Assembly: GCF_004923315.1 (NCBI RefSeq)
Contig: NZ_CP039649.1
Coordinates: 399,501 to 463,500, forward strand
Direction of reading: 5' to 3'
Source: Azospirillum sp. TSA2s
GTDB lineage: Bacteria > Pseudomonadota > Alphaproteobacteria > Azospirillales > Azospirillaceae
Length of the DNA: 64,000 bases
Shown here piece by piece: positions 48,026 to 59,100 of this stretch. The position numbers were made by a program, and so were the translations under genes. The number at the start of each line of letters is the position of its first letter. Position 1 is the first letter of the stretch. The notes beneath the pieces are model-generated. The model searched no databases. It had not been told where the DNA came from and saw only the letters and a program-made list of their open reading frames with translations.

Positions 48026-49857
48026 GTGGTCTGCTCCGTGGTGGTGAGCCGCAGGGTGAAGACGGCGCCTAAGCCCGGTTTCCCATTGCGGTTGGCGGCG
48101 GTCAGGCTGCCGCCGAAATCCTCGACGATGCCGTGACTGATCGACAGCCCCAGCCCCAGCCCCTCGCCGGCTTCCTTGGTGGTGAAGAAGGGAACGAACA
48201 GCCGGGGCAGGTCCGCCTCGGCGATGCCGCCGCCGGTGTCGGCGACACTCAGCAGCGCCTCGCCCTCCGCCGCGACCAGCCCGATGCGCAGGCGGCGCAC
48301 CGGACAGCCGCGCATGGCGTCCGTCGCATTGCCGATCAGGTTGACCAGAACCTGCTGCAGCCGCACATCCTCCGCCACCACCCGGACCTGCTGGTCGGGC
48401 AGATCGACCTCCACCGTGATGTCCTCGCGCCGCAGCTTGGATTCCAGCAGGGCCAGCGCTTGGCTCACCGCCCCCTGCACCGACACCGGCCCCAGCGTGC
48501 CGGAGGCGCGCCGGGCGAAGCCCTTCAACTGGCGGGTGATGGCGGCCATGCGGTCTGTCAGTTCGGCGATCTCCGCCAGATTGCCGCGCACCGCGTCCAT
48601 CCGCCCACGCTCCAGCAGGACCACGGCATTGTCGGCGAAGCTGCGCATGGCGGCGAGCGGCTGGTTGATCTCGTGCGCGATGCCGGCCGACATCTGCCCC
48701 AGCGCCGCCAGCTTGGCCGCCTGGGTCAGCTCGTTCTCCGCCGCGCGCAGATCGGCGGTGGCGGCGGCGACCCGGCGCTCCAGTTCCGCCCGCGATTCCT
48801 CCTGCAAGGCGATGCGCTCGACCAGTGCCACCCGCCGCAGCGCCACCGCATAGGCGGTGAGCGCGGCCATCGCCACCGCGGCGGCGGCCAGCAGCCCGGC
48901 GACCCAGGCGCGGGCGGTCACCGGATCGAGGCTGGTCAGGCTGTGCAGGGTCCAATCGCCGCCGGGCATGGCGACGGAGGTCAACAGATAGCGGCGCTGC
49001 CCGTCCTTCTCCTCCAGCGCGATGCGGTCGGACGCTCCGCCGAAGGCCCAGGGCAGCACGTCCAGCCCCTCGCTGGTGCCCTCCGGCACGATGGGCAGGC
49101 TGATCGGCAAGCGGCGGGGCAGGGCGTGATAGCGCCAGGACGGCATGTTGGTGATGAACACCACCCCGTCACGGTCGGTCACCAGCAGCTTTTCCTGCCC
49201 CGGCGTCCAGCCCCGCTCCAGCCGGTCGAACCCCAGCTTCAGCACCACCGCCCCCACTGTGCGATTTTCCGCCACCACCCGGTTCGCCGTGTAATAGCCC
49301 GGCACCAGCGAGGTGGTGCCCAGCGCGAAATGGTGCCCCTCCCCCTGGTCCATCGCCATGCGGAAATAGGGGCGGTAGGAGAAATTCTCGCCCACGAAGC
49401 TGGCGGCGCTGTTCCAGTTGCTGGCCGCCAGCGTCGTTCCCTTGGCGTCCATTACATAAAGCGCCAGCGCATCCAACGCCTGGGCGATGCCCTGCAGCTT
49501 GCGGTTCAGCCGGTCGACAGCGGCCGGCGTCGGGTTGACCAGCAGGGCGCGCACCTCCTCATCCTGCGCAAGTGCCAGCGGAACGGCGGCATGACGCTCC
49601 AGCTCCGCCCGCAGGTTGGCGTTGTAGAGTGCCAGTTGCGCCCGCGCGCTGTCCTTCAGATCGTCCAGCGCCAGGGACGAGGCCCAGCCCGCCGCCAATG
49701 CCGCTGCCGCCGGGACGCCGAGCAGCAGCGCCACCATCAGCAGCCGGCGCGGCCGTTCCAGTGCCTGGGCGACCAGCTGCGTCGCCGGCGAGAGCGTCGC
49801 GGCGAGGGGGCGAGGGGCGGTCGAATCTGTCGCCGGATCGGTCGGATTGCTCAGCAA
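48022..49857 (-). CDS. dctB: C4-dicarboxylate sensor histidine kinase
   Basis: 611 residues if started at TTG 49857 (GGAAG just upstream). The frame is open to 50010, but that would run through the DctD sites and the dctA promoter, so the shorter form is preferred. Two membrane helices (about 40-60 and 325-345) bracket a periplasmic double-PAS-like sensor (VMDAKGTTLAASNW, GENFSYRPYFRMAMD, FALGTTSLVPGYYTA). This is followed by a coiled linker, HisKA (GQMSAGIAHEINQPLAAMR) and HATPase (FVPFFTTKEAGEGLGLGLSI). It senses external succinate, fumarate or malate in the known DctB systems. Confidence 0.88.
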   Translation of the reverse strand: MLSNPTDPATDSTAPRPLAATLSPATQLVAQALERPRRLLMVALLLGVPAAAALAAGWASSLALDDLKDSARAQLALYNANLRAELERHAAVPLALAQDEEVRALLVNPTPAAVDRLNRKLQGIAQALDALALYVMDAKGTTLAASNWNSAASFVGENFSYRPYFRMAMDQGEGHHFALGTTSLVPGYYTANRVVAENRTVGAVVLKLGFDRLERGWTPGQEKLLVTDRDGVVFITNMPSWRYHALPRRLPISLPIVPEGTSEGLDVLPWAFGGASDRIALEEKDGQRRYLLTSVAMPGGDWTLHSLTSLDPVTARAWVAGLLAAAAVAMAALTAYAVALRRVALVERIALQEESRAELERRVAAATADLRAAENELTQAAKLAALGQMSAGIAHEINQPLAAMRSFADNAVVLLERGRMDAVRGNLAEIAELTDRMAAITRQLKGFARRASGTLGPVSVQGAVSQALALLESKLRREDITVEVDLPDQQVRVVAEDVRLQQVLVNLIGNATDAMRGCPVRRLRIGLVAAEGEALLSVADTGGGIAEADLPRLFVPFFTTKEAGEGLGLGLSISHGIVEDFGGSLTAANRNGKPGLGAVFTLRLTTTEQTT

Positions 49858-49909
49858 CGTCTTCCCTGATCGTGCTGCGCCGCAACATTGATGCCGCAGC
49901 GCTGTGAAG

Positions 49910-49961
49910 TGTGCGGATTTTCGCACATCGCTGGACCCCCTGTCGTGCGGATTCTCGCCCT
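49910..49961 (+). promoter_or_regulatory. Two DctD-type upstream activating sites
   Basis: Site 1 at 49910-49927 is TGTGCGGATTTTCGCACA, nearly identical to the Rhizobium DctD site TGTGCGGAAATCCGCACA (known from that system). Site 2 at 49944-49961 is CGTGCGGATTCTCGCCCT, a weaker copy 34 bases further on. They lie 41-92 bases upstream of the sigma-54 element of dctA. Confidence 0.8.
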
Positions 49962-50001
49962 CGGCCATTCGGCAAATGCTTGATGTTGCTGGATTCAGCA
50001 A

Positions 50002-50018
50002 TTGGCCCACCGCTTGCT
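50002..50018 (+). promoter_or_regulatory. Sigma-54 promoter of dctA
   Basis: TTGGCCCACCGCTTGCT matches the -24/-12 consensus with exact GG-N10-GC spacing; only the A of GGCAC is changed. Predicted transcription start is near 50029, about 100 bases before the dctA ATG. Confidence 0.85.
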
Positions 50019-50128
50019 TTCAGGAGCAATCAGTTGGGGTCCGCCCGCCCAGCCGGTGCAAATGCCGGACGAAAGAACGGGCACCCCGCCAGGAACGCCG
50101 TTCTGAGGAACGCCACGAGGAGAGTAGC

Positions 50129-51460
50129 ATGAGCGCAGACGCGACCGCCGCGCGCCCCACCGCCGCGACCCAGGGTGCGGTGAAGAAGCCCTTCTACACC
50201 AACCTGACCTTCCAGGTTCTGACCGCCATCAGCCTCGGCATCCTGCTGGGGCACTTCTACCCGGCCATCGCGGTGCAGATGAAGCCGCTGGGCGACCTGT
50301 TCATCAAGATGGTCAAGATGGTGATCGGCCCGATCGTCTTCCTGACGGTGGTGACCGGCATCTCCTCGATCGGCAACCTGAAGAAGGTCGGCAAGGTCGG
50401 CGGCAAGGCCCTGCTGTATTTCGAGGTGGTGACGACCTTCGCACTCGGCATCGGGCTGCTGATCGTCAACCTCGTCCGCCCCGGCGCCGGCATGAACATC
50501 CAGCCGGGCCAGCTGAAGGCCGACGCGGTTCAGAAATACGCCACCTCCGCCCACGAGCACGGCTTCATCGACTTCGTCGTCGGCATCGTGCCCGACAATG
50601 TGGTCGGCGCCTTCGTCCAGGGCGACATGCTGCAGATCCTGTTCTTCGCCGTGGTGTTCGGCGTCGCCCTGTCCGCCATGGGCCAGAAGGGCAAGCTGGT
50701 CGAGGACATCTTCGACAAGATCGGCCATGCCCTGTTCGGCGTGATCGGCATCCTGATGCGCGTCGCCCCGGTCGGTGCCTTCGGCGCCATGTCCTTCACC
50801 ATCGGCAAGTACGGCATCTCGTCGCTGACGGCGCTGGGCCAGCTGATGGCGTCGGTCTACCTCACCATGGCGATCTTCATCTTCGTCGTGCTGGGCGGCA
50901 TCGCCAAGGCCTACGGCTTCAGCATCTGGAACTTCATCCGCTACATCCGCCAGGAACTGCTGATCGTGCTCGGCACCTCCTCCTCGGAGTCGGTTCTGCC
51001 GCGCATGATGGAGAAGATGCAGAAGTTCGGCTGCTCCAAGCATGTCGTCGGTCTGGTGATCCCCACCGGCTATTCCTTCAACCTCGACGGCACCTCGATC
51101 TACCTGTCGATGGCGGCGATCTTCATCGCCCAGGCCTTCAACGTCGACCTGACGATCTGGCAGCAGCTCTACATCCTCATCATCCTGATGCTGACCTCCA
51201 AGGGTGCGGCGGCGGTCACCGGCGGCGGCTTCGTGACGCTGGCCGCCACCCTGTCGGCCACCGGCGTCCTGCCGATCGAAGGGCTGGCCCTGCTGCTGGG
51301 CGTCGACCGCTTCATGTCGGAAGCCCGCGCGCTGACCAACCTGATCGGCAACGGCGTCGCCACCGTCGTCGTCGCCAAGATGGAAGGCGAGTTCGACGAG
51401 AGCAAGGCGGTCGCCGAATACCAGCAGCACTTCAAGGAGCCGGCGCTCGCCCGGATCTGA
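50129..51460 (+). CDS. dctA: C4-dicarboxylate transporter
   Basis: 443 residues, a DAACS-family symporter importing succinate, fumarate and malate with protons or sodium. About eight membrane helices and two re-entrant loops; family motifs include MVKMVIGPIVFLTVVTGISS, LGTSSSESVLPRMMEKMQ, GYSFNLDGTSIYLSMAAIFI and TSKGAAAVTGGGFVTLAATL. AGGAGAG precedes the ATG at 50129. Divergent from dctBD and followed by its own terminator; the next gene encodes malic enzyme. Confidence 0.95.
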   Translation: MSADATAARPTAATQGAVKKPFYTNLTFQVLTAISLGILLGHFYPAIAVQMKPLGDLFIKMVKMVIGPIVFLTVVTGISSIGNLKKVGKVGGKALLYFEVVTTFALGIGLLIVNLVRPGAGMNIQPGQLKADAVQKYATSAHEHGFIDFVVGIVPDNVVGAFVQGDMLQILFFAVVFGVALSAMGQKGKLVEDIFDKIGHALFGVIGILMRVAPVGAFGAMSFTIGKYGISSLTALGQLMASVYLTMAIFIFVVLGGIAKAYGFSIWNFIRYIRQELLIVLGTSSSESVLPRMMEKMQKFGCSKHVVGLVIPTGYSFNLDGTSIYLSMAAIFIAQAFNVDLTIWQQLYILIILMLTSKGAAAVTGGGFVTLAATLSATGVLPIEGLALLLGVDRFMSEARALTNLIGNGVATVVVAKMEGEFDESKAVAEYQQHFKEPALARI

Positions 51461-51552
51461 TGATCCGCAAAGAACGCGCGGCACACATGCAGGACCGGAT
51501 TCGGAAATTCCAAAGATGATCCATCCGGCCTCCATGAGGATCCTGTAAGGTA

Positions 51553-51590
51553 AGGGGGACGCTTCGATTTGGTTCGAATCGTCCCCTTTC
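51553..51590 (+). terminator. Terminator of dctA
   Basis: GGGGACG-C-TTCGA pairs with TCGAA-T-CGTCCCC around a TTTGGT loop, followed by TTTCCGTTTC. It lies about 93 bases after the dctA stop. Confidence 0.75.
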
Positions 51591-51699
51591 CGTTTCGCGG
51601 GGCGGTTGGCGCAGCAGCCCGAATGGGCTATAACCGCCAATCAGGTAAAGCGAACGCAAAGAATTAACTGAAATCACGTTAACCGGAGGAAGAGACCCG

Positions 51700-54009
<2,310 letters not shown>

Positions 54010-54027
54010 GGCAATCTCGCTCCCGTG

Positions 54028-54076
54028 CAACCACTTGCTCCCTCCCCCGCCCAGCGGGGGAGGGAGCAAGTGGTTG
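54028..54076. repeat. Perfect 23-bp hairpin after maeB
   Basis: Arms begin CAACCACTTGCTCCCTCC, 23 of 23 paired, loop CCA. Outer bases (CCCGTGC/GCACGGG) extend the stem past a two-base bulge. The GC-rich inner part matches the palindrome class seen at 30693-30823. There is no T-run. It lies between maeB and the first TPR-glycosyltransferase gene and may end or protect the maeB transcript. Confidence 0.7.
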
Positions 54077-54154
54077 GGGCACGGGTCTCCACCCCTTCCA
54101 CCACACCCAATTCGTGCTATCCCTTACCCGTAGCCAACAGGAACGGCACGGGGC

Positions 54155-56158
54155 ATGACCAACCAGCGCAAAACCGGCAACGCCGCTGCCGCCACCGCCG
54201 CGGCGCTGGTCGGGCAGGCCGTCCCGTTGCACCAAGCCGGCCGCCTGCCTGAAGCCGAGGCGCTCTATCGCCAGGCAATCGCCGTTCAGCCGCGCCAGCC
54301 CGACGCCCTGCATCTGCTGGGCATGATCGCTTGCCAGACCGGCCGCTTTGCCGAGGCCGCCGACCTGATCGGGCAGGCGGTGGCGGCCAAGCGCGACGTT
54401 CCCGACTACCACGCCAATCTCGCCTACGCCCTCCAGGCGCTCGGCCGCTCCGCCGAGGCGGAACGCGCCGCCCGCAACGCCCTGCGCCTGCGCCGTCCGT
54501 TCCCGGAGGCCGCCAACACGCTGGGCAACGCCCTCAACGCCCAAGGCAAGGCCGCCGAGGCCGCCGACGCCTACCGTGCCGCCCTGCGCGCCCGCCCCGA
54601 CTACGCGGAGGCGGAGGGCAACCTGGGTGCCGTGCTTCGCAGCCTTGGCCACTCGGCGGAGGCCGAACCGCTGCTGCGCCACGCGCTCGCCGCCAATCCC
54701 TCCCTGACGGAAGCGCGCGCCGCCCTGGGCCTCGCCCTGCTCGACCTTGGGCGAGCCGATGAAGGGGAAGCGGAGTTGCGTGCCGTGCTTGCCCGCCGGC
54801 CCGACCATGCGGCGGCGGCCCTTGCCCTGGCGGGCTCGCTGCAACGCCGCGGCAAGGATGCGGAACCGGCCTACCGCCTTTACCTGACGCTGGAGCCGGC
54901 GGATGCCGAGGGCTGGAACGCCTATGGTCTCGCCCTGCAAGGTGCCGACCGCATCGAGCCCGCCGCCGATGCCTTCGCCCGCGCCGTACGGCTCGGCCCG
55001 AAGATGGCGGAGGCGATGACCAATCTGGGCACCGTCCGCCGCCTGCAGGGACTGGCCGCGGACTCCGCCGAGTTGCAACGCCGCGCGTTGGACCTGCGAC
55101 CCGGCTATGCCGCCGCCCATACCAATCTGGCGCTCGCCCTTCAGGATCTGGGCGACGATGCCGGCGCGGAGCGCGAATTCACCAACGCCCTGGACGCCGA
55201 TCCGGCGCAGGCGCTCGCCCGCTTCAACCGCGCCATCCTGCGCCTGCGCCAGGGCCGGTTGGCCGAGGGTTGGGAGGATTACGCCGTCCGCTTCGACTCC
55301 GGACGCCTGCGGCCGAGACGTCCCTTCAACATCCCGGAATGGGAGGGGGACGAACTTGCCGGGCGCCGCCTGCTGCTGTGGGCCGAACAGGGGTTGGGCG
55401 ACGAGTTCATGTTCGGCGCCCTTCTCCCGGAAGCCCTGTCGCGTTTCCCTGCCGCCATCGTCGAATGCGAACCGCGGCTGGTCCCGCTGTTCCAGCGCTC
55501 CTTTCCCCGCACCACGGTGCGCGCGCCGACGCGGCGGCCGACCGATTCCGACTGCCATCTCCCCTTCGGCTCGCTGCCGCGCCTGCTGTGGAAGACCGCA
55601 ACGGTCCCACCTCCGCCCGCCGGCTGGCTGAAGCCGGATTCGGAGCGGGTGGCGGCATGGCGGTCGCGGTTGGATGCGCTCGGCCCCGGCCTGAGGGTCG
55701 GGATTGCCTGGACCAGCCGGCGCATCACCACCGAACGGCGCCAGTCCTATACCGACCTGGAGGAGTGGAACTCCCTGTTGCGCCTGCCCGGCGTTCATGC
55801 CGTCAGCCTTCAATATGACGGACGCGAGGAAGAGATCGCTGCGGTCGAAGAGCGATTGCGCCTGCGCATCCACCGCTGGCCCGACCTCGACCAGATCGCC
55901 GATCTGGAGGGCACCGCCGCCTTGATGGCGAACCTCGATCTGGCGATCACCGTCGCGTCCTCCGCCGGGGAAATGGCGGCAGCGCTGGGCGTGCCGGTCT
56001 GGCGATTGGGACGGCGCGACTGGACGCAGCTCGGCACAGCGGTGCGTCCCTGGTTCCCCACCATGCGCTGCATCCATCCCGATGGGGCGGCCGGCATCGG
56101 TGGCGCCATTCCCAAGGCAGTGCAGATGCTTACCAGACTTTCCGCAGGTGATCTGTGA
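54155..56158 (+). CDS. TPR-glycosyltransferase (FlmG-like)
   Basis: 667 residues. About 20-380 are some ten tetratricopeptide repeats (for example DALHLLGMIACQTGRFAEAA, YHANLAYALQALGRSAEAE, ANTLGNALNAQGKAAEAADA). About 390-667 are a GT-B-like domain: LLLWAEQGLGDEFMFGALLP, VGIAWTSRR, VSLQYDGREEE and LAITVASSAGEMAAALGVPVW, then DWTQLGTAVRPWFPTMR. The usual DTAxAHLAGA motif is altered to ASSAGEMAAA. Likely a protein glycosyltransferase whose TPR part binds the acceptor; PseG 5 kb downstream points to flagellin. Its stop overlaps the next GTG start (GTGA). Confidence 0.75.
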   Translation: MTNQRKTGNAAAATAAALVGQAVPLHQAGRLPEAEALYRQAIAVQPRQPDALHLLGMIACQTGRFAEAADLIGQAVAAKRDVPDYHANLAYALQALGRSAEAERAARNALRLRRPFPEAANTLGNALNAQGKAAEAADAYRAALRARPDYAEAEGNLGAVLRSLGHSAEAEPLLRHALAANPSLTEARAALGLALLDLGRADEGEAELRAVLARRPDHAAAALALAGSLQRRGKDAEPAYRLYLTLEPADAEGWNAYGLALQGADRIEPAADAFARAVRLGPKMAEAMTNLGTVRRLQGLAADSAELQRRALDLRPGYAAAHTNLALALQDLGDDAGAEREFTNALDADPAQALARFNRAILRLRQGRLAEGWEDYAVRFDSGRLRPRRPFNIPEWEGDELAGRRLLLWAEQGLGDEFMFGALLPEALSRFPAAIVECEPRLVPLFQRSFPRTTVRAPTRRPTDSDCHLPFGSLPRLLWKTATVPPPPAGWLKPDSERVAAWRSRLDALGPGLRVGIAWTSRRITTERRQSYTDLEEWNSLLRLPGVHAVSLQYDGREEEIAAVEERLRLRIHRWPDLDQIADLEGTAALMANLDLAITVASSAGEMAAALGVPVWRLGRRDWTQLGTAVRPWFPTMRCIHPDGAAGIGGAIPKAVQMLTRLSAGDL

Positions 56159-59100
56159 GCATTTCAGATTGGTTCTCCGAGGCGCTTCGCCATCATCAGG
56201 CCGGCGCTCTGGACGCCGCCGAACCCCTGTACCGACGTGTATTGGATGCCGAACCGCGTCACGCCGATGCCCTGCATCTGCTGGGCGTCCTGAACCACCA
56301 GCGCAACGACAACGTTCAATCCATTGATCTAATTAATAAAGCGGTCGAACTTGCGCCGGAGGTGGCGGATTACCACGCCAACAGGGGCATCGTTCTGCAA
56401 CGGCTTGGCCGCCTGGAGGAAGCCGAAGCGGCGCAACGTCGTGCACTCCAACGCACCCCCACCCATGTCGGCGCCCATTTCAATCTGGGGCTGGTGCTGG
56501 CCGCGCTCGATCGGTTGGCGGAGGCCGCCGTCCATTATGCCGAAGCCGCCCGGCTGTCTCCCAATTTGGCCGACGCCCACCTGAACCTCGGCGCCGCGCT
56601 GCAGGGGATCGGTCGGGCGGAAGAAGCATTGGCTGCCCATGCCCGCGCGGCGGAACTGCTGCCCGGCGACCCGCGGCCCTGGACCAACCGGGCGGTCAGC
56701 CTTCAGCAACTCGGCCGCAAGAGGGAGGCCGCCGACGCCTTGCAGATGGCGGCGACGCTAGGCGGTGGAACCTCCGACCCCACGGCCCTGTCCGCTCTCG
56801 CCGCCGCGCTCCATGCCGCCGGGCGGATGGAGGATGCGGCGGAGCGCTACGCCGACGCCTTGCGCCTTGCGCCACGTGATGCGTTTTCTCTCAACGGTCT
56901 AGGGCTCTGTCTTAAGGCTCTTGGTCAACTGGATGATGCGGCCACCTGCTTCGATGCGGCCACCGCCATCCAGCCAGACCATGCCGACGCGCTGGACAAT
57001 CTCGGCAGCATCCGCAACGCCCAGGGCCGCCATGCCGAGGCGGAGGCCCTGCACCGGGAAGCGATCCGCCAGCGGCCCGACTTCGCCGGCGCCTGGAACA
57101 ATCTCGGCAATGCCCGCCACGCCGCCGGCCGCACGTCCAGCGCCTGGACGGCTTGGCATGTTGCATTGACGCTCGATCCCACCCTGCCGGAAACCCACAC
57201 CAACCTGGGCAACGCCCTGCGCAGCGCCGAGCGTTTCGCCGAGGCCGAGCGGTCGCAACGTCGCGCCATCCGGCTTGCCCCGCTGGAGGCGCCTGCCCGC
57301 AACAATTTGGGCCACCTGCGCCAAGGCCGGCACGACCATGCCGGCGCCGCCGACTGCTACCGCAGCGCCCTGGCGCTGGACCCCGCCTATGGCGAGGCCT
57401 GGAGCAACCTGGGGCTGGCCCGGCAACGGTTGGGCGACGGCACGGGGGCGGAGCGCTGCTATGACCGGGCGCTGACGCTGCGACCCGACATGTCGTTGTC
57501 GCACTTCAACAAGGGCCTGCTGCGGCTGGAGGCCGGCGATCTCGACCATGGCTGGCCCGGCTATGCCTGGCGCTTCGGCTCGGGGCAGGTCGGGCAGGGG
57601 CGTCAACCACGCGCCCAGCCTTGGCGTGGGGAGGACCTGACCGGCCGCCGCCTGATGATCTGGGGCGAGCAGGGCGTGGGCGACACCATCCTGTTCTCCG
57701 CCCTTTGCCCGGAACTGGCCGGACGCGCCGTTTCCACCATCCTGGAGGTCGACCGCCGGCTGGTGCCGCTGTTCGCCCGCTCCTTCCCGACCCTGCGGGT
57801 GCGGGCGGAGGCGCTGGACGCTAAGGGGCGGGAGGCGATGACGATCCCGGACTATGACCGGCACGTGCCGATGGGCTCCTTGCCCCGCGTCCTGCGCCGC
57901 CGGCTCGCCGATTTCCCGCCGCGCCCCTCCTGGCTGGTGCCCGACGCCGGATTGGTGGAGCGTTGGCGCGCACGTCTGGCGTCTCTCGGCTCCGGATTGC
58001 GCATCGGCATCGGCTGGCGCAGCCAGATGATGACGGCGGAGCGCAGCATCGCCTATCTGCCGCTGGACGCCTGGGCACCGCTGTTCGCGCTGCCCGGCAT
58101 CCAGTGGGTGGTGCTGCAATATGGCGAGGTGGAAGAGGAGGTCCGGCAGGCCGAACGGCGCTTCGGCATCCGGCTGCACCGCTGGGACGACCTCGACCGC
58201 AAGGACGATTTCGATGGCGTCGCCGCCCTGATCGCCGGGCTGGACCTCGTCATTTCGCCGGCCATGTCGGTCGGCGAGCTGGCCGGAGCGCTCGGTACCC
58301 CGGTCTGGCGTTTCGGCACCCGCGATTGGACGCAGCTGGGGGCCGGAATCCGCCCCTGGTATCCGTCGATGCGCCTCTTCCAACCCCGGCCGGGCGAGCC
58401 GCTGTCGGCGACGATGGCCGATATGGCTGGCGCCCTGAAGGCACTCTCCTCACCGGCGAATGCCCTCTCCCCCCCGGGGAGAGGGTTGGGTGAGGGGGAT
58501 GCACAGCAAGACATCCCTCGGAATCCTTCCACCTCCCGATTATCGGGCACGTTACGCCATGCGCCCCCCTCATCCAGCCCTTTCCCTGGGGGGGAGAGGG
58601 TATCCGCAGGGGGAGAGGCGTTGGCGGCGCAGGCGATCGCTCTGCACAGGCAAGGCCGTCTGCTCGACGCCGAAGCCCTCCACCGCAAGGCCGTCGCCTC
58701 CGTACCGATCCACCCGGCCGCCTGGACCAACGGCGGTCTCACCCTGCTCCGGCTTGGCCGTGTCGAGGCCGCTATCCGGTGGCACCGGAGGGCGGTGGCG
58801 CTGAACCCGGCCTTTCCCGAAGCGCTAAGCAACCTCGGGGTGGCGCTCCAGACCGGTGCGTCCGCGGCAGAGGCAGCGACGCTGCACCGCCGTGCCGTGC
58901 GGCTGCGCCCATTGCAGGCGGAAAGCTGGGGCAACCTCGCCGCTGCCCTGCTCGCCGCCCGGCGCTTCACCCAGGCGGAGACCGCCTGCACCCGGGCCGC
59001 AGTCCTGGCGCCGAGCCTTGCCGGGGTGCTGATCACGGCCGCCGCGGCATCGAAGGGGCAGGGACGCTACGCCGAGGCCGCTCGCCAGTCCAGCCGGTCC

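Noticed and set aside
49858..50010. Longer DctB N-terminus
   Set aside because: It would place coding sequence over the DctD sites and the sigma-54 promoter of dctA, and the added residues show no family pattern.
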